Counted from the stretch's first letter, positions 30,984 to 41,958 are shown. The stretch: DNA of 64,000 nucleotides from Achromobacter sp. Marseille-Q4962 (GCF_943737005.1 NZ_CALSFU010000006.1:1-64000), one strand, 5' to 3'. A program made the numbers and translations. The notes: generated from the sequence alone by a model not told the origin.

Positions 30984-31613
30984 GTGCCTCATTCACCCAC
31001 TTCCTCCGCTGCGGCTCCCAGGCGTTCCCTGACGCCCATGCTGCTGGTGTTCCTGTGCTCGCTCGCGCCCATCGTCGCGGCGTTCGTGGTGTACCTGAAT
31101 CCGCAGTGGTGGCCTTCGGAAAGCAGCAATTACGGAACCTTGATCGAGCCGCAGCGTCCCATGCCGGAGCCGGCCGGGTTGCGGCTGCGCACGCTCGACG
31201 GCCAGCCCTACGACCTGCGTCGCCTCGAGGGCAAATGGCTGCTCGTCGTCGCCGACGGCGCGGCCTGCCCGGAAAGCTGCGCGCGCAAGCTGTTCATCAC
31301 CCGCAACACGCATGCCAGCCAGGGCAAGAACGTGGATCGCCTGGCGCGGGTCTGGTTTATCACCGACGACGCGCCGGTGCCGCAGAAGGTGCTGGATGCC
31401 TACCAGGGCACGGTGATGCTGCGGGCCGACCCGGCCGAGCTGGCGCGCTTCCTGCTTCCCGCGCAGGCGGGCGAGGGCGCGGCGGCGCTGGCGGCCCCGA
31501 TCTGGGTGATCGACCCGCTGGGCAACCTGATGATGCAGTTCCCGGCCGATGCCGACGGCGTGAAGGTGCGCAAGGACATCAGCCGGCTGGTCTACAACTC
31601 GCGGATCGGGTGA
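30984..31613 (+). CDS. Membrane-anchored thioredoxin-fold protein, SCO-like
   Basis: 209-residue protein between surf1 and ctaA. One N-terminal membrane helix (about 18-40) is followed by a domain with LRTLDGQPYDLRRLEGKWLLVVADGAACPESCARKL. The C-x3-C motif (CPESC) sits where SCO copper chaperones have CPxxC, and PIWVIDPLGNLMMQFP matches the late strand of the fold. A downstream SCO-type His is not obvious, so copper binding is uncertain. Start is GTG 30984 with AGGA upstream. It is probably an oxidase assembly thiol protein. Confidence 0.7.
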   Translation: MPHSPTSSAAAPRRSLTPMLLVFLCSLAPIVAAFVVYLNPQWWPSESSNYGTLIEPQRPMPEPAGLRLRTLDGQPYDLRRLEGKWLLVVADGAACPESCARKLFITRNTHASQGKNVDRLARVWFITDDAPVPQKVLDAYQGTVMLRADPAELARFLLPAQAGEGAAALAAPIWVIDPLGNLMMQFPADADGVKVRKDISRLVYNSRIG

Positions 31614-31677
31614 GCAGGATTTGGCACATCGCGCTTTCAGCGGGTTTCGGTGGGGCGCCTGGAGTATTGAAGCAACA

Positions 31678-32700
31678 ATGAATATGGAACGTATCAAGGC
31701 GCGCTACCGCAAGCTGGTTTTCTTCACGTGGTTCCTGACCCTGGACCTCATCATGTTCGGCGCCTTCGTGCGCCTGACGGATTCCGGCCTAGGCTGCCCC
31801 GACTGGCCCGGCTGCTACGGCAGCGTCACCCCGCTGGGCGCCATGGGCGACATCCACCAGGCCACGCAGGCCATGCCCTTCGGCCCCGTGACCCTGTCCA
31901 AAGCCTGGATCGAGATGATCCACCGCTACGTGGGCTCCATCCTGGGCATGCTCATCATCGCCATCGTGTACATGGCGTGGCGCCATCGCCGCGCGCTGGG
32001 CCGCTCGCCCGCGCTGGCCACGGTGGCGCTGGTGGCGGTGTGCGTGCAGGGCGCGTTCGGCGCCTGGACGGTCACGCACCGGCTCATGCCGGCCGTGGTG
32101 ACGGCTCACCTGGTGTTCGGGCTGTCGGTGCTCGCGCTCATGACCTGGCTCTCGGCGCGCGAGCGGCCGCACGCGCCGGTGCCCGCCGCCGCCCGGCGGT
32201 TCCGGCCCTGGATGATCGGCGGCTTCGCGCTGCTGCTGGCGCAGGTGACGCTGGGCGGCTGGGTCAGCACCAACTACGCCGCGCTGGCCTGCATGGACTT
32301 TCCCATGTGCCACGGCCAGTGGATCCCGGAAATGGATTTCCATGGCGGGTATTCCGTGATCCGCGGGCTGGGCGAATTGCCTTCCGGGGAGATGATCTCG
32401 CAGCCGGCGCTGACGGCCATCCATTGGGTGCACCGCAATTTCGCCTTCGTGGTGTTCGTATACCTGGGCGTGCTGGCCTGGCGCCTGCGCGCCGAGCCCG
32501 GCCTGCGCGGGCCGGCCACGCTGATGCTGGCGCTGCTGGCGGCCCAGCTCTTCACGGGCCTGACCACCATTTTCTTCCAGTGGCCGCTGCTGATCGCCGT
32601 ATTGCACAATGGCGGAGCGGCCGGGTTGACGCTGGCCGCCGTGGTGCTGCTGGTGCGCCTGGCGGGGGCGGGAAGCGTCCCTGATTCGGCGCGCGTTTAA
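31678..32700 (+). CDS. ctaA: Heme A synthase (CtaA/COX15)
   Basis: Membrane enzyme that oxidises the C8 methyl of heme O to give heme A. The 340-residue product has eight helices in two four-helix halves. Conserved motifs are [52 protein letters not shown] and [10 protein letters not shown] with heme-ligand histidines. ATG 31678 is chosen at the start of the conserved N-terminus. It precedes ctaB, which makes its substrate. Confidence 0.95.
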   Translation: MNMERIKARYRKLVFFTWFLTLDLIMFGAFVRLTDSGLGCPDWPGCYGSVTPLGAMGDIHQATQAMPFGPVTLSKAWIEMIHRYVGSILGMLIIAIVYMAWRHRRALGRSPALATVALVAVCVQGAFGAWTVTHRLMPAVVTAHLVFGLSVLALMTWLSARERPHAPVPAAARRFRPWMIGGFALLLAQVTLGGWVSTNYAALACMDFPMCHGQWIPEMDFHGGYSVIRGLGELPSGEMISQPALTAIHWVHRNFAFVVFVYLGVLAWRLRAEPGLRGPATLMLALLAAQLFTGLTTIFFQWPLLIAVLHNGGAAGLTLAAVVLLVRLAGAGSVPDSARV

Positions 32701-32713
32701 AATGGGGCCCATC

Positions 32714-33607
32714 ATGTCCAGTCTCGCCGCTTCCCAAACCGGATTGCTCCGCCAGTATTTCGTCCTCACCAAGCCGCGCGTCACGCAGCTTGCGGTGTTC
32801 TGCGCGGTCATCGGCATGTTCCTGGCCGTGCCGGGCGTGCCGGACCTGGGCAAGGTGTTTTTCGGCACCGTGGGCATCTGGCTGCTGGCGGCGGCCGCCT
32901 TTGCCATCAACTGCCTCATCGAGCAGGAAGTCGATGCGCGCATGCTGCGCACGGCGCGCCGCGCCACCGCGCGCGGCACGATCTCCGCCTTCCAGGTGCT
33001 GATGCTGTCCGGCCTGCTGGGCGGGGCGGGCATGCTGGTGCTGTACCGGCTGGTCAACCCCCTCACCATGTGGCTGACCTTCGCCACCTTCGTGGGCTAC
33101 GCCATTATCTACACCATCATCCTCAAGCCGCGCACCCCGCAGAACATTGTCATCGGCGGGCTGTCGGGCGCCATGCCGCCCGCGCTGGGCTGGGCCGCCG
33201 TCGCCGATTCCGTGCCGGCCGAGGCCTGGGTGCTGGTGCTCATCATCTTCATCTGGACCCCGCCGCATTTCTGGGCCCTGGCGCTGTACCGCAACCACGA
33301 CTACGCCAAGGCCGGGCTGCCCATGCTGCCCGTCACGCACGGGCAGCAGTTCACGCGCCTGCACATCCTGCTCTACAGCATTGCGCTGCTGGCCACCACG
33401 CTGCTGCCCTACGCCATCCGCATGAGCGGCGAGCTCTACCTGGCCGCCGCGCTGGTCCTGGGCGGCATGTTCGTCGCCCGCGCATGGCGGCTGTACCGCG
33501 CCTACAGCGACGAGCTGGCGCGCGGCCTGTTCCGTTTTTCCATCCTCTACCTGGCGCTGCTGTTCGGCGCCCTGCTGGTGGATCATTGGTTCGCCCTGCT
33601 GGGCTGA
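32714..33607 (+). CDS. ctaB: Protoheme IX farnesyltransferase (heme O synthase)
   Basis: UbiA-type prenyltransferase that attaches farnesyl to heme B, making heme O. The 297-residue product has nine helices and the first Asp-rich region replaced by the COX10-type [23 protein letters not shown]. The second motif is [29 protein letters not shown]. Start ATG 32714 ([16 protein letters not shown]) is preferred over ATG 32702, which lies one base after the ctaA stop. Good operon spacing to sco. Confidence 0.95.
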   Translation: MSSLAASQTGLLRQYFVLTKPRVTQLAVFCAVIGMFLAVPGVPDLGKVFFGTVGIWLLAAAAFAINCLIEQEVDARMLRTARRATARGTISAFQVLMLSGLLGGAGMLVLYRLVNPLTMWLTFATFVGYAIIYTIILKPRTPQNIVIGGLSGAMPPALGWAAVADSVPAEAWVLVLIIFIWTPPHFWALALYRNHDYAKAGLPMLPVTHGQQFTRLHILLYSIALLATTLLPYAIRMSGELYLAAALVLGGMFVARAWRLYRAYSDELARGLFRFSILYLALLFGALLVDHWFALLG

Positions 33608-33620
33608 CCGGAGGTTGTCG

Positions 33621-34232
33621 ATGCATTCCCTGTTTTCCGCCGGCCGCAGGCTCGCCTTGCGGCTGGGCGCGGCCACGCTGGTCGCCGCCGCGCTGGCCGC
33701 CTGCGGCGAAAGCAAGCCCGTGTTCAAGGGCAGCGACATCAGCGGCACTCAGCTGGGCAAGGGCCTGGAGCTGGTCGATTTCAATGGCAAGACCCGCCAT
33801 TTGTCCGATTTCTCGGGCAAGGTCGTGGTTGTGTTCTTTGGTTTCACCCAGTGTCCCGACGTATGCCCCACGTCGCTGGCCGAGCTGTCGGACGTCATGC
33901 AGAAACTCGGGCCCGATGCCGACCGCGTGCAGGTGCTGCTGATCACCGTGGATCCCGAGCGCGACACGCCGGAGATCCTGCGCCAGTACGTCACGGCCTT
34001 CGACCCGCGCTTCCTGGGCCTGACGGGCACGGCCGACCAGATCAAGAAGGCGGCGGCCTCGTTCAAGGCCTATTACGCCAAGTCGCCCACCAAGGACGGC
34101 GGCTACACCATGGACCATACCGCCGCGTTCTACCTGCTGGACGGCAAGGGCGAATCGCGGGTGCTGGCCAACAATACCCTGGGCGCGGATGCCCTGGCGC
34201 ACGATATCCAGGCGCTGCTCAAGGCACAGTGA
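33621..34232 (+). CDS. SCO1/SenC copper chaperone, lipoprotein
   Basis: Thioredoxin-fold copper chaperone that loads CuA of subunit II. The 203-residue product has a lipoprotein signal (lipobox LAAC, Cys28), the copper site CPDVC (Cys78 and Cys82) and the distal His in YTMDHTAAFYL. The start is ATG 33621 with GGAGG upstream; a TTG two codons earlier is less likely. Last gene of the oxidase block, 13 bases after ctaB. Confidence 0.93.
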   Translation: MHSLFSAGRRLALRLGAATLVAAALAACGESKPVFKGSDISGTQLGKGLELVDFNGKTRHLSDFSGKVVVVFFGFTQCPDVCPTSLAELSDVMQKLGPDADRVQVLLITVDPERDTPEILRQYVTAFDPRFLGLTGTADQIKKAAASFKAYYAKSPTKDGGYTMDHTAAFYLLDGKGESRVLANNTLGADALAHDIQALLKAQ

Positions 34233-34257
34233 GGCGCACCCCCATGGCCCGCCCGAG

Positions 34258-34476
34258 TCAGGGCCGCGTCGCGGCCCAGGCCTGCAGCGCCGCGCGGGCG
34301 GCGTCCTCGAACTCCGCCAGCGCCATTTCGCGGCGCCCCTCGATGATCATCAGCGCGTAGGGCGTGGCCAGCGCGGCCGCTTCCGCGCACAGGCGTGATT
34401 CGTCGCCCACCGAAGGCGAGCGCTGGCGCCAATAATTGATGGCGGCTTCGAGCTGGGGCAGGGTCACGGAGTCCAT
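34258..34476 (-). CDS. DUF3717 family small protein
   Basis: 72-residue protein from ATG 34476, matching the DUF3717 pattern (LPQLEAAINYWRQRSPSVGDESRLCAEAAALATPYALMI). It is mostly helical and acidic, with no known function. It is convergent with sco and divergent from the glycine-zipper gene. A GTG start five codons upstream is possible. Confidence 0.75.
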   Translation of the reverse strand: MDSVTLPQLEAAINYWRQRSPSVGDESRLCAEAAALATPYALMIIEGRREMALAEFEDAARAALQAWAATRP

Positions 34477-34608
34477 ACGGCTATTGTGCACGTTTGGATC
34501 GCGGCGGAAAGCCCCCGTCCGGGGCCTTGCAAAGCGTCACGATCGCAACACGCCGATACCCCGCGCCAGTGCTATACCACTGCCCGTCAGTGTCGTTGGA
34601 GCATCCAC

Positions 34609-35253
34609 ATGAATCCTGCCACGCAATCCGGTTCCCCGCGCCGCGGGCTCCATCCCCTGGTGGCGTCCGCCGCCGTATCCATCATTATCCTGAGCGCCGT
34701 CGCGGTCGCCGCCATGCTGGGCTGGCTGCCCTCGATCTCGGCCAATCCCCAGGCCGAATCGGCGCAGTCCGGTCCCGAGGCCGCCAACCTGGCCCCCGCG
34801 CCGCCCGCGCCCGGGGCTCCCGCACCGGCCCAGGCTCAGGCCCAGATTCAGGCCCAGACTCAGGGCGCCCCGGCCGCGCGCGCGCCGGCGCAGGCGGCTT
34901 GCGGCACCTGCGGCGTGGTCGAGTCCGTGCGCGAAGTCCGCGTGCCCGCGCAAGATAACGGCGACCATCTCATCGGCACCATTGCCGGCGGCGTCGCGGG
35001 CGGCGTGGTCGGCAACCAGTTCGGCGGCGGCCACGGCAAGACGGCGCTCACCGTGCTGGGCACGGTCGGCGGGGCTTTGGCAGGCCGCGAAGTTGAGCGT
35101 AATATCAGACAGCAACAAACAGTGACGCACTATGAGCTCACCGTGCGCATGGGCGACGGCAGCAAGCGCCAGTTCCGCAGTGCGCAGCCCTTCGCCTTCG
35201 CCTCCGGCGACCACGTGCGCGTGGAAAACAATCAGCTGCTGTCCGGATGGTGA
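34609..35253 (+). CDS. Glycine-zipper 2TM envelope protein
   Basis: 214-residue protein of the SlyB/17-kDa-antigen-like group. One N-terminal membrane helix (about 18-42) is followed by an Ala/Pro/Gln-rich linker with AQAQAQIQAQTQ. A pair of glycine-zipper segments follows (about 123-165, IGTIAGGVAGGVVGNQFGGGHGKTALTVLGTVGGALAGREVE), then a small beta domain. CGTCG before the zipper could form a disulfide. Likely an envelope-stress or outer-membrane-linked protein; no lipobox is seen, unlike SlyB. Confidence 0.8.
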   Translation: MNPATQSGSPRRGLHPLVASAAVSIIILSAVAVAAMLGWLPSISANPQAESAQSGPEAANLAPAPPAPGAPAPAQAQAQIQAQTQGAPAARAPAQAACGTCGVVESVREVRVPAQDNGDHLIGTIAGGVAGGVVGNQFGGGHGKTALTVLGTVGGALAGREVERNIRQQQTVTHYELTVRMGDGSKRQFRSAQPFAFASGDHVRVENNQLLSGW

Positions 35254-35293
35254 GCCCGGATCGCGGCGTCTTCGATTCTTGGGGAGACCTGGA

Positions 35294-36064
35294 ATGAGCG
35301 ATCAACACAGCAACCCGTTCGTCCTGCCGGGCTTGGGCCAGAGCTCCGAACTGTCCGGAAACCCGCTGCTGGCGAGCATGGAAATGATGCGCCAGGCCTG
35401 GGCCGGCCTCACCGGCCCAGGCGGGCTGGCCAGCAGCCTGCCCATCGCTCCCCCCATGAACCTCGAAGAACTCGACCGCCGCATCGCCGAGCTGCGGTCG
35501 GTCGAAAACTGGCTGCGCATGAACCTCTCCATGCTTTCGAGCACCATCCAGGGCATGGAAGTGCAGCGTTCAACCATCAGCACGCTGCGTGCATTCGTCG
35601 ACAGCGCGGCCAATCTCGACATGAGCGCCGTGCGCGACAGCGGCGCGGCCTCGCCGCTGGAAGTGGTGCTGGGCATCAAGCCCGCGCCGCGCCAGGCCGA
35701 GGCCGCCGCGCCCGAGCCGGACAAGGCGGGCGGGGAGGGCGGCGCCGCGCAGGCCGGCGCTTCGGCGCAGCCGCCCGGCCCCGGCATGAGCGAGCAGATG
35801 GGGCAGGCGGCGCAGTCGGCCTCCAAGGCGTGGTGGGATCTCCTGCAGCGGCAGTTCAGCCAGATCGCGGCGGCCACGGCCGCTACCATGCCCTCGGCCC
35901 AGGCCGCACAGCCGCCGCAGGCGGCGCAAGGCGCGGCGGCCGGCGCGCAAACCCGGCCCGCGTCCAAGACGCAGTCCAAGGCGGCCGCCAAAACGGCCTC
36001 CAAGGCAGCCCGCAAGTCCGCGCCGCGCGCCAGGAAGAACGGCGCGCCTTCCGGCCCGACCTGA
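35294..36064 (+). CDS. phaM: PhaM-like polyhydroxyalkanoate granule protein
   Basis: 256-residue protein resembling PhaM, which activates PHB synthase and ties granules to the nucleoid. The N-terminal part has [17 protein letters not shown] and the conserved [41 protein letters not shown] phasin-like region follows around [18 protein letters not shown]. The C-terminal 35 residues are Lys/Ala/Ser-rich ([16 protein letters not shown]), a histone-like DNA-binding tail. Good site GGAGACCTGGA before ATG 35294. No phaC is nearby. Confidence 0.82.
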   Translation: MSDQHSNPFVLPGLGQSSELSGNPLLASMEMMRQAWAGLTGPGGLASSLPIAPPMNLEELDRRIAELRSVENWLRMNLSMLSSTIQGMEVQRSTISTLRAFVDSAANLDMSAVRDSGAASPLEVVLGIKPAPRQAEAAAPEPDKAGGEGGAAQAGASAQPPGPGMSEQMGQAAQSASKAWWDLLQRQFSQIAAATAATMPSAQAAQPPQAAQGAAAGAQTRPASKTQSKAAAKTASKAARKSAPRARKNGAPSGPT

Positions 36065-36126
36065 TTTTTTCAATCCAGGCGCCACCGGCCCGCGAGGGCC
36101 GGCGCGGCGCGTTTCAACGAGAATCT

Positions 36127-37500
36127 ATGCTCAATGTAGTGATACTTGCCGCCGGACTGGGCAAACGCATGCAGTCCGATCTTCCCAAAGTGCTGCACAC
36201 GCTGGCCGGCAAACCCATGCTGGCCCACGTGCTCGACAGCGCGCGCCAGCTGGAGCCCGCCCGCATCGTCGTGGTGGTGGGCCACGGCGCCGAGCGCGTG
36301 CGCCAGGCGTTCGAAGGCCACGCTGACCTGCACTTCGCGCTGCAGCAGCCCCAGCACGGCACGGGCCACGCGGTGCAGCAGGCCGTGCCGCAACTGCTCG
36401 AAGGCGATGGCAAGGACGATGTCACCCTGGTGCTGTACGGCGACGTGCCGCTGGTGCAGCCGGCCACCCTGCAGCGCCTGCTGCAGGCGCGCGGCGACGG
36501 CATGGCGGTGCTGACCGAGGTGCTGGAAGACTCCACCGGCTACGGCCGCATCGTGCGCGACGCGCAGGGCCACGTGGCGCGCATCGTGGAGCACAAGGAC
36601 GCCACCGAGGCCGAACGCGCCATCAAGGAAGTGAACACCGGCATTCTGGCCGCGCCCACCGCCTGCCTGAAAGACTGGCTGGGCCGCATCGGCAACAACA
36701 ATGCGCAGGGCGAGTACTACCTGACCGACACCGTGGGCCTGGCCGTGGCCGATGGCGTGACCGTGGGCGCCGCCCAGCCGGGCGCCGCCTGGGAAACGCT
36801 GGGCGTGAACAGCCGCGTGCAGCAGGCCGAGCTCGAGCGGCGCTGGCAGGGCGAGCAGGCGCGCCGCCTGCTCGAAGCCGGCGTTACGCTGGCCGATCCC
36901 GCGCGCTTCGACCTGCGCGGCTCGCTCGTCTGCGGCCGCGACGTCTTCATCGACGTGGGCTGCGTGTTCGAAGGGCAGGTCACGCTGGGCGACGGCGTGC
37001 GCGTCGGCCCGCACTGCGTGCTGCGCGACGTGTCCGTCGACGCGGGCACGCACATCGAGGCCTTCAGCCATCTGCACCAGGCCGAAGTGGGCCGCGACGC
37101 GCGCATCGGTCCGTATGCGCGCCTGCGTCCGGGCGCCGAGCTGGGCGACCGCACCCACGTGGGCAACTTCGTCGAAATCAAGAAAAGCGTGCTGGGCGCC
37201 GACAGCAAGGCCAACCACCTGGCCTACATCGGCGATGCCGACGTGGGCCAGCGCGTCAACGTGGGCGCGGGCACCATCACCTGCAACTACGACGGCGTGA
37301 ACAAGCACCGCACCGTCATCGAAGACGATGCCTTCATCGGCTCCGACACGCAGCTCGTGGCGCCCGTGCGCGTGGGCCGCGGCGCCACGCTGGGCGCGGG
37401 CACCACGCTCACCCGCGACGCGCCGGCCGATAAGCTGACCGTCTCGCGCGCGCGGCAGGTCACCGTCGAGGGATGGCAGCGCCCGGTCAAGAAATCGTGA
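36127..37500 (+). CDS. glmU: Bifunctional GlcNAc-1-P uridyltransferase / GlcN-1-P acetyltransferase
   Basis: Makes UDP-GlcNAc for peptidoglycan and LPS. The 457-residue product has an N-terminal nucleotidyltransferase ([36 protein letters not shown]; about 1-230). A C-terminal left-handed beta-helix acetyltransferase (about 250-457) includes [21 protein letters not shown] and [19 protein letters not shown]. It lies 6 kb from glmS, so both ends of the UDP-GlcNAc branch are local. Overlaps the next gene by 28 bases. Confidence 0.97.
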   Translation: MLNVVILAAGLGKRMQSDLPKVLHTLAGKPMLAHVLDSARQLEPARIVVVVGHGAERVRQAFEGHADLHFALQQPQHGTGHAVQQAVPQLLEGDGKDDVTLVLYGDVPLVQPATLQRLLQARGDGMAVLTEVLEDSTGYGRIVRDAQGHVARIVEHKDATEAERAIKEVNTGILAAPTACLKDWLGRIGNNNAQGEYYLTDTVGLAVADGVTVGAAQPGAAWETLGVNSRVQQAELERRWQGEQARRLLEAGVTLADPARFDLRGSLVCGRDVFIDVGCVFEGQVTLGDGVRVGPHCVLRDVSVDAGTHIEAFSHLHQAEVGRDARIGPYARLRPGAELGDRTHVGNFVEIKKSVLGADSKANHLAYIGDADVGQRVNVGAGTITCNYDGVNKHRTVIEDDAFIGSDTQLVAPVRVGRGATLGAGTTLTRDAPADKLTVSRARQVTVEGWQRPVKKS

Positions 37501-38942
37501 CCGCCCCACAGGAAAAGGCGGGCGCCGTGCATGCGGGCGCCGTGCATACGGGCGCCGTGCATACGGGCGCCGCGCATACCGGCCCCGGGCGGGCCGGGGC
37601 GGCGCCGGACGGCCTGCCCACGCCGCGACGCTACTGGGCCGCGGCCACCGTCATGACGGGCATCAGCCTGTCGGTGCTGGACACCACCATCGCGAACGTG
37701 GCGCTGCCCACCATCGCGGTGGACCTCAATGCCGCGCCCGCGCAGGCGGTGTGGATCGTCAACGCCTACAACCTGGCCGTGGTCACCATGCTGCTGCCCA
37801 TGTCGGCGCTGGCCGAGCGCATCGGGTTCCGCCGCATGTTCACCTTCGGCCTGGTGCTCTTCACGCTGGCCTCGCTGGGCTGCGCGCTGGCGGGCACGCT
37901 GGTGCAGCTCACCTTCGCGCGCATGTTCCAGGGCGTGGGGGCGGCCACCCTCATGTGCCTGTTCGGCGGGCTGGTGCGCAACATCTATCCCCTGAAGCTG
38001 CTTGGACGGGGCATCAGCATCAACGCCACCACGGTGGCGGTGATGTCGGTGCTCGGCCCCACCGTGGGCTCGGCCATCCTGTCGGTGGCGCCCTGGCCCT
38101 GGATCTTCGCGGTCAACCTGCCGATCTGCGTGCTGGCCATGTTCGGCCTGCGCCATCTGCCCGAAGTGCCGCGCAACAACGTCAGGCTGGACTGGATCAG
38201 CGCGCTGCTCAGCATGGTGACGCTCGGCGTGTTCATTTCCGGCGTGGACATGATGGGGCAGGATCTGCTGCGCGGCATCGGCATGGTGGCCATCGCCACC
38301 GTGTTCGGCCTGTTCCTGGTGCGGCGCGCCTCGCGGCAGCCCGCGCCGCTGGTGCCGGTGGACCTGCTGCGCATCCGGCCGCTGGCCTACGCGGTGGGCG
38401 CATCGGCCTGCACGTTCGCGGCGCAGATGGCCTCTTACGTGTCTCTGCCGTTTTACTTCCAGCAGGTGCTGGGCCGGCCCTACCTCGAGGTAGGCATGCT
38501 GATGGGCGCCTGGCCGGTGGGCACCGCCATCATCGCGCCGCTGGCGGGCCGGCTGTCCGACCGCTATTCCGCCGCCACCCTCAGCGGCGTGGGGGCGGCC
38601 ACCATGGTGGCCGGCATGCTCTGGCTGGCCGCGCTGCCCACCGATGTTTCCAACGCGCCCATCCTGGCGGGCATGTTCGTGGCCGGAGTGGGCTTCGGGT
38701 TCTTCCAGACGCCCAACAACCGCGCACTGCTTTCGGCGGCCCCGCGTGCGCGCAGCGGGGCCGCGGGCGGCCTGCAGGCCACCACGCGCGTGTTCGGGCA
38801 GAGCTTCGGCACCGCGCTCGTGGCCATCGCCTTCGGCCTGAGCGTGGCGCACGGCCCCAGCCTGGCCCTGTTGCTGGGCACGGCCTGCGCCGCCATGGCG
38901 GTGGCGGTGAATACGGTGCGTTTCACCCGCCTGCGTCCCTAG
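37473..38942 (+). CDS. MFS multidrug efflux pump, DHA2 (14-helix) family
   Basis: Drug:proton antiporter of 489 residues with 14 predicted membrane helices, SmvA/EmrB-like. Motif C-type and family marks include [43 protein letters not shown] and [12 protein letters not shown]. The N-terminus (about 8-45) is a tandem (A/T)GAVH repeat coded by 15-bp units. ATG 37473 lies inside glmU; GTG 37497, overlapping the glmU stop (GTGA), is an equally good start. Confidence 0.85.
   Translation: MAAPGQEIVTAPQEKAGAVHAGAVHTGAVHTGAAHTGPGRAGAAPDGLPTPRRYWAAATVMTGISLSVLDTTIANVALPTIAVDLNAAPAQAVWIVNAYNLAVVTMLLPMSALAERIGFRRMFTFGLVLFTLASLGCALAGTLVQLTFARMFQGVGAATLMCLFGGLVRNIYPLKLLGRGISINATTVAVMSVLGPTVGSAILSVAPWPWIFAVNLPICVLAMFGLRHLPEVPRNNVRLDWISALLSMVTLGVFISGVDMMGQDLLRGIGMVAIATVFGLFLVRRASRQPAPLVPVDLLRIRPLAYAVGASACTFAAQMASYVSLPFYFQQVLGRPYLEVGMLMGAWPVGTAIIAPLAGRLSDRYSAATLSGVGAATMVAGMLWLAALPTDVSNAPILAGMFVAGVGFGFFQTPNNRALLSAAPRARSGAAGGLQATTRVFGQSFGTALVAIAFGLSVAHGPSLALLLGTACAAMAVAVNTVRFTRLRP
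37518..37577. repeat. 15-bp in-frame tandem repeat at the MFS gene 5' end
   Basis: Four near-identical units of GCGGGCGCCGTGCAT / ACGGGCGCCGTGCAT encode (A/T)GAVH repeats just before the first membrane helix. Confidence 0.9.
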
Positions 38943-38983
38943 GGTGAACCGCGGCCCGGGAGCGGCGCGGCGGCGCCGGCTTC

Positions 38984-38989
38984 TATAAT
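38984..38989 (+). promoter_or_regulatory. -10 TATAAT and leader hairpin upstream of ugd
   Basis: Perfect TATAAT 65 bases before the ugd ATG, with no clear -35. The leader then carries an 8-bp hairpin (38999-39006 with 39014-39021) that would sit near the transcript 5' end. Confidence 0.45.
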
Positions 38990-39053
38990 GGCGGCCGACG
39001 CCCGGCTTTACCGGCCGGGCGCGCAAGCTTACCTATCTGAAAGGCGTTCGGGC

Positions 39054-40376
39054 ATGAAAATCACCGTCGTGGGCACGGGTTACGTAGGGTTGGTGTCGGG
39101 GGCATGCCTGGCCGACATGGGCAACGAAGTCATGTGCCTGGACCTGGATTCGGCCAAGATCGACCTGCTGCGCCAGGGCGGCATCCCCATCTACGAACCC
39201 GGCCTGGAAGAGCTGGTGCGCCGCAACGTGGAGGCCGGCCGCCTGTCGTTCACCGACGACGTGGCGCAGAGCGTGGCCTTCGGCGACGTGCAGTTCATTG
39301 CCGTGGGCACGCCGCCCGGCGAGGACGGCTCGGCCGACCTCAAGTACGTGCTGGCCGCGGCGCTCAACATTGCCCGGCACATGACCTCGCGCAAGCTCAT
39401 CGTGGACAAGTCCACCGTGCCCGTGGGCACCGCCGACAAGGTGCGGGCCGTGGTGTCGCGCGAACTGGCCGCGCGCGGCGTGGATATCCCGTTCAGCGTG
39501 GCATCCAACCCGGAGTTCCTGAAAGAGGGCGCCGCCATCAACGATTTCATGAGCCCGGACCGCGTCATCGTGGGCGCCGACGACGAGTTCACCATCGGCG
39601 TCATGCGCCGCATCTACGAACCGTTCCAGCGCACGCACGACCGCCTCATGGTCATGGACGTGCGCTCGGCCGAGCTCACCAAATACGCCGCCAACGCCAT
39701 GCTGGCCACGCGTATCTCGTTCATGAACGAAATGGCCAACCTCGCCGAGGCGCTGGGCGCCGACATCGAGCAGGTGCGCCGCGGCATCGGCGCCGACCCG
39801 CGCATCGGCTACCATTTCCTGTACCCCGGCGCGGGCTACGGCGGCTCCTGCTTCCCCAAGGACGTGCAGGCCCTGGTCAACACCGCTTCCGAACATGCGC
39901 TGCCCATGCGCGTGATCCAGGCCGTCGAGGCCGCCAATCGCGCGCAGAAGTTCCGCTTGGCGCAAAAGCTCGTCGACCGCTATGGCGAAGACCTGCGCGG
40001 CCGCAAGATCGCGCTCTGGGGCCTGGCCTTCAAGCCCAACACCGACGACATGCGCGAAGCGCCCAGCCTGACCGTCATCGCCGAGCTCACGCGGCGCGGC
40101 GCCGAAGTGCGCGCCTACGACCCCGTGGCCATGCATGAAGCGGCCCGCGTCCTGGTGGGACAGCCCGGCGTGAGCTTCGCGCGCGACATGTACGACGCAC
40201 TGGACGGCGCCGACGCGCTCCTGATCGTCACCGAATGGAAGGTGTTCCGCGCGCCCAACTTCGACCGCGTGAAGGCGCTGCTCAAGACGCCGCTCATTCT
40301 CGACGGCCGCAATCTCTACAACCCGGCCGACGTGCGCGCCCTGGGTTTCGACTACTCGGGCATCGGCCGCGCATGA
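39054..40376 (+). CDS. ugd: UDP-glucose 6-dehydrogenase
   Basis: Oxidises UDP-glucose to UDP-glucuronate with two NAD+, for capsule, LPS or other sugars. The 440-residue product has an N-terminal Rossmann motif ([19 protein letters not shown]), [15 protein letters not shown], the catalytic Cys in YGGSCFPKD (about 266) and the C-terminal UDP-binding domain ([17 protein letters not shown]). It is coupled by ATGA to the following glycosyltransferase, so the two act in one pathway. Confidence 0.96.
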   Translation: MKITVVGTGYVGLVSGACLADMGNEVMCLDLDSAKIDLLRQGGIPIYEPGLEELVRRNVEAGRLSFTDDVAQSVAFGDVQFIAVGTPPGEDGSADLKYVLAAALNIARHMTSRKLIVDKSTVPVGTADKVRAVVSRELAARGVDIPFSVASNPEFLKEGAAINDFMSPDRVIVGADDEFTIGVMRRIYEPFQRTHDRLMVMDVRSAELTKYAANAMLATRISFMNEMANLAEALGADIEQVRRGIGADPRIGYHFLYPGAGYGGSCFPKDVQALVNTASEHALPMRVIQAVEAANRAQKFRLAQKLVDRYGEDLRGRKIALWGLAFKPNTDDMREAPSLTVIAELTRRGAEVRAYDPVAMHEAARVLVGQPGVSFARDMYDALDGADALLIVTEWKVFRAPNFDRVKALLKTPLILDGRNLYNPADVRALGFDYSGIGRA

Positions 40377-41431
40377 AGATCCTGCAGCTCAACTTCGAAA
40401 AAGGCTGGCGCGGCGGCGAGCGCCAGACGCTCTATTGCATGCGCGCCTTCCGCAAGGCGGGCCACGAGGTCGAGCTGATGTGCCGCGCCGGCGGCCCGCT
40501 GGCCGAGCGCGCCCGCGCCGAAGGCTACACCGTCCATGCGCTGCGCAACGTGCCCGCGCAGTTGCGCTTCCTGGCCGGCGCCGGCCGCTACGACATCCTC
40601 CACGCCCAGACGGCCAACACCATCACCTGGGCCGTGCTCACCAAGTGGCTGCACCGCCGGCCCGTGGCGTTCTCGCGGCGCACCTCCTTCGTGGTCAAGC
40701 CGAACGAGGAGTGGAAAACCGGCTTCAAATGGCGCCACGCCGACCTCTTCGTCGCCATCAGCGAAATGGCGGCCAGCGAACCGCGGCGGCTGGGCATCGA
40801 GCCCGTCATCATCCGCAGCGCCGTGGAGCCGCACCAGATCGACGCCGCCAACGTGCAGGCCCTGGTGCGCGAATTCGGCCTCGAGGGCAAGAAAGTGCTG
40901 GCCACCTCGGCGGCTCTCATCCGCGACAAGGATCCCGTCACGCTGGTGCGGGCCGTGGGCGAGCTGGCCAAGACCCGGCGCGATTTCGTCTTCCTGCACT
41001 TCGGCGCCGGCGGCGACCGCGAGCGGCAGGCCCGCGACGAAGCCCGCCTGCTGGGCATCGAAGACATCTACCGCTTCGCCGGCTTTCGCAAGGGCGTGGA
41101 AGACTTCTACAGCATCCTCGACGTGTTCGTCATGAGCTCCGAGGAGGAGGCCCTGGGCAGCAGCGTGCTCGACGCCTTCCTGCAGCGCGTGCCCGTGGTG
41201 TCCACCGACGCCGGCGGCCTCAAGGAAAGCCTGGCCGACGGGCGCGGCGTGCTGTGCAGGGTGGGAGACTTCCAGGCGCTGGCCGCCGGTATGGCGCGCT
41301 GCCTGGACGATGCCGCATTCCGCCGGGAAGTCACCGAACGCGCCTACGCCTACGTGCGCGACGAGCACGACGTGCAGAAAATGGGCGAGCGCTACCTCGC
41401 GCGTTTCCAGGCCCTGCTCGCGCGCCGCTGA
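40373..41431 (+). CDS. GT4-family glycosyltransferase
   Basis: 352-residue GT-B fold enzyme. N-terminal [29 protein letters not shown] is acceptor side. The C-terminal donor-binding half has [21 protein letters not shown] and the E-x7-E stretch [28 protein letters not shown]. Such enzymes transfer a sugar from a nucleotide donor with retention. Translational coupling to ugd makes UDP-glucuronate or a derivative a plausible donor, probably for LPS core or a surface glycan; this is inference. Confidence 0.88.
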   Translation: MKILQLNFEKGWRGGERQTLYCMRAFRKAGHEVELMCRAGGPLAERARAEGYTVHALRNVPAQLRFLAGAGRYDILHAQTANTITWAVLTKWLHRRPVAFSRRTSFVVKPNEEWKTGFKWRHADLFVAISEMAASEPRRLGIEPVIIRSAVEPHQIDAANVQALVREFGLEGKKVLATSAALIRDKDPVTLVRAVGELAKTRRDFVFLHFGAGGDRERQARDEARLLGIEDIYRFAGFRKGVEDFYSILDVFVMSSEEEALGSSVLDAFLQRVPVVSTDAGGLKESLADGRGVLCRVGDFQALAAGMARCLDDAAFRREVTERAYAYVRDEHDVQKMGERYLARFQALLARR

Positions 41432-41443
41432 AGGCCGCGCGCC

Positions 41444-41932
41444 TCAGCCGCGCACATTGATGCGTGTTTCGAATTTGGCGCGGTGCACCGAGAAAAACGT
41501 GCGCACGTTGCGCACATTGGCCGCCGCCGTAAAGGCCCGGTGCACCAGCGCGTGATACGCCGGCATGTCGCGCACCTGCGCAATCACCACGAAATCCGGC
41601 CCTGTCGACACGCGGTAGCACTGCAGCACCGCCGGCTCGGCTTGCATCGCGGCCTCGAACTCCGCCAGCCGTTCCGCCGCCTGTACGTCCAGCGTTACCT
41701 CCACGATGGCCGTCAGCGTGCTGCCCAGCTTCTCCGGCGCCAGGATCGCCACCTGCCGCGAAATCACGCCTTCCTCCACCAGCCGGCGCACCCGGCGCAG
41801 GCAGGTGGGCGGCGAGGCATGCACGCGCTGGGCCAGATCCTGGTTGGTCAGCGCGCAGTTTTCCTGCAGTTGATCCAGGATGCGCAGGTCCAGATCGTCC
41901 AGATCGGGGAGCGCGGGCTCGTGATTTTGCAT
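41444..41932 (-). CDS. Lrp/AsnC-family transcriptional regulator
   Basis: 162-residue regulator with an N-terminal helix-turn-helix (about 12-60, LDLRILDQLQENCALTNQDLAQRVHASPPTCLRRVRRLVEEGVI) and a C-terminal RAM ligand-binding domain (about 75-150). Divergent from glmS across a 151-bp AT-rich region with several palindromes, so it probably controls itself and perhaps glmS. The 12-bp gap to the convergent glycosyltransferase leaves no room for a terminator. Confidence 0.92.
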   Translation of the reverse strand: MQNHEPALPDLDDLDLRILDQLQENCALTNQDLAQRVHASPPTCLRRVRRLVEEGVISRQVAILAPEKLGSTLTAIVEVTLDVQAAERLAEFEAAMQAEPAVLQCYRVSTGPDFVVIAQVRDMPAYHALVHRAFTAAANVRNVRTFFSVHRAKFETRINVRG

Positions 41933-41939
41933 GATTCGT

Positions 41940-41958
41940 TCAATAATATTGATTCAAT
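41940..41958. promoter_or_regulatory. Overlapping AT-rich palindromes by the lrp start
   Basis: TCAATA-A-TATTGA (41940-41952) overlaps ATTGA-T-TCAAT (41948-41958), 7 bases before the lrp ATG. TATAAT at 41963-41968 follows. Typical of autoregulatory Lrp/AsnC sites. Confidence 0.55.
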
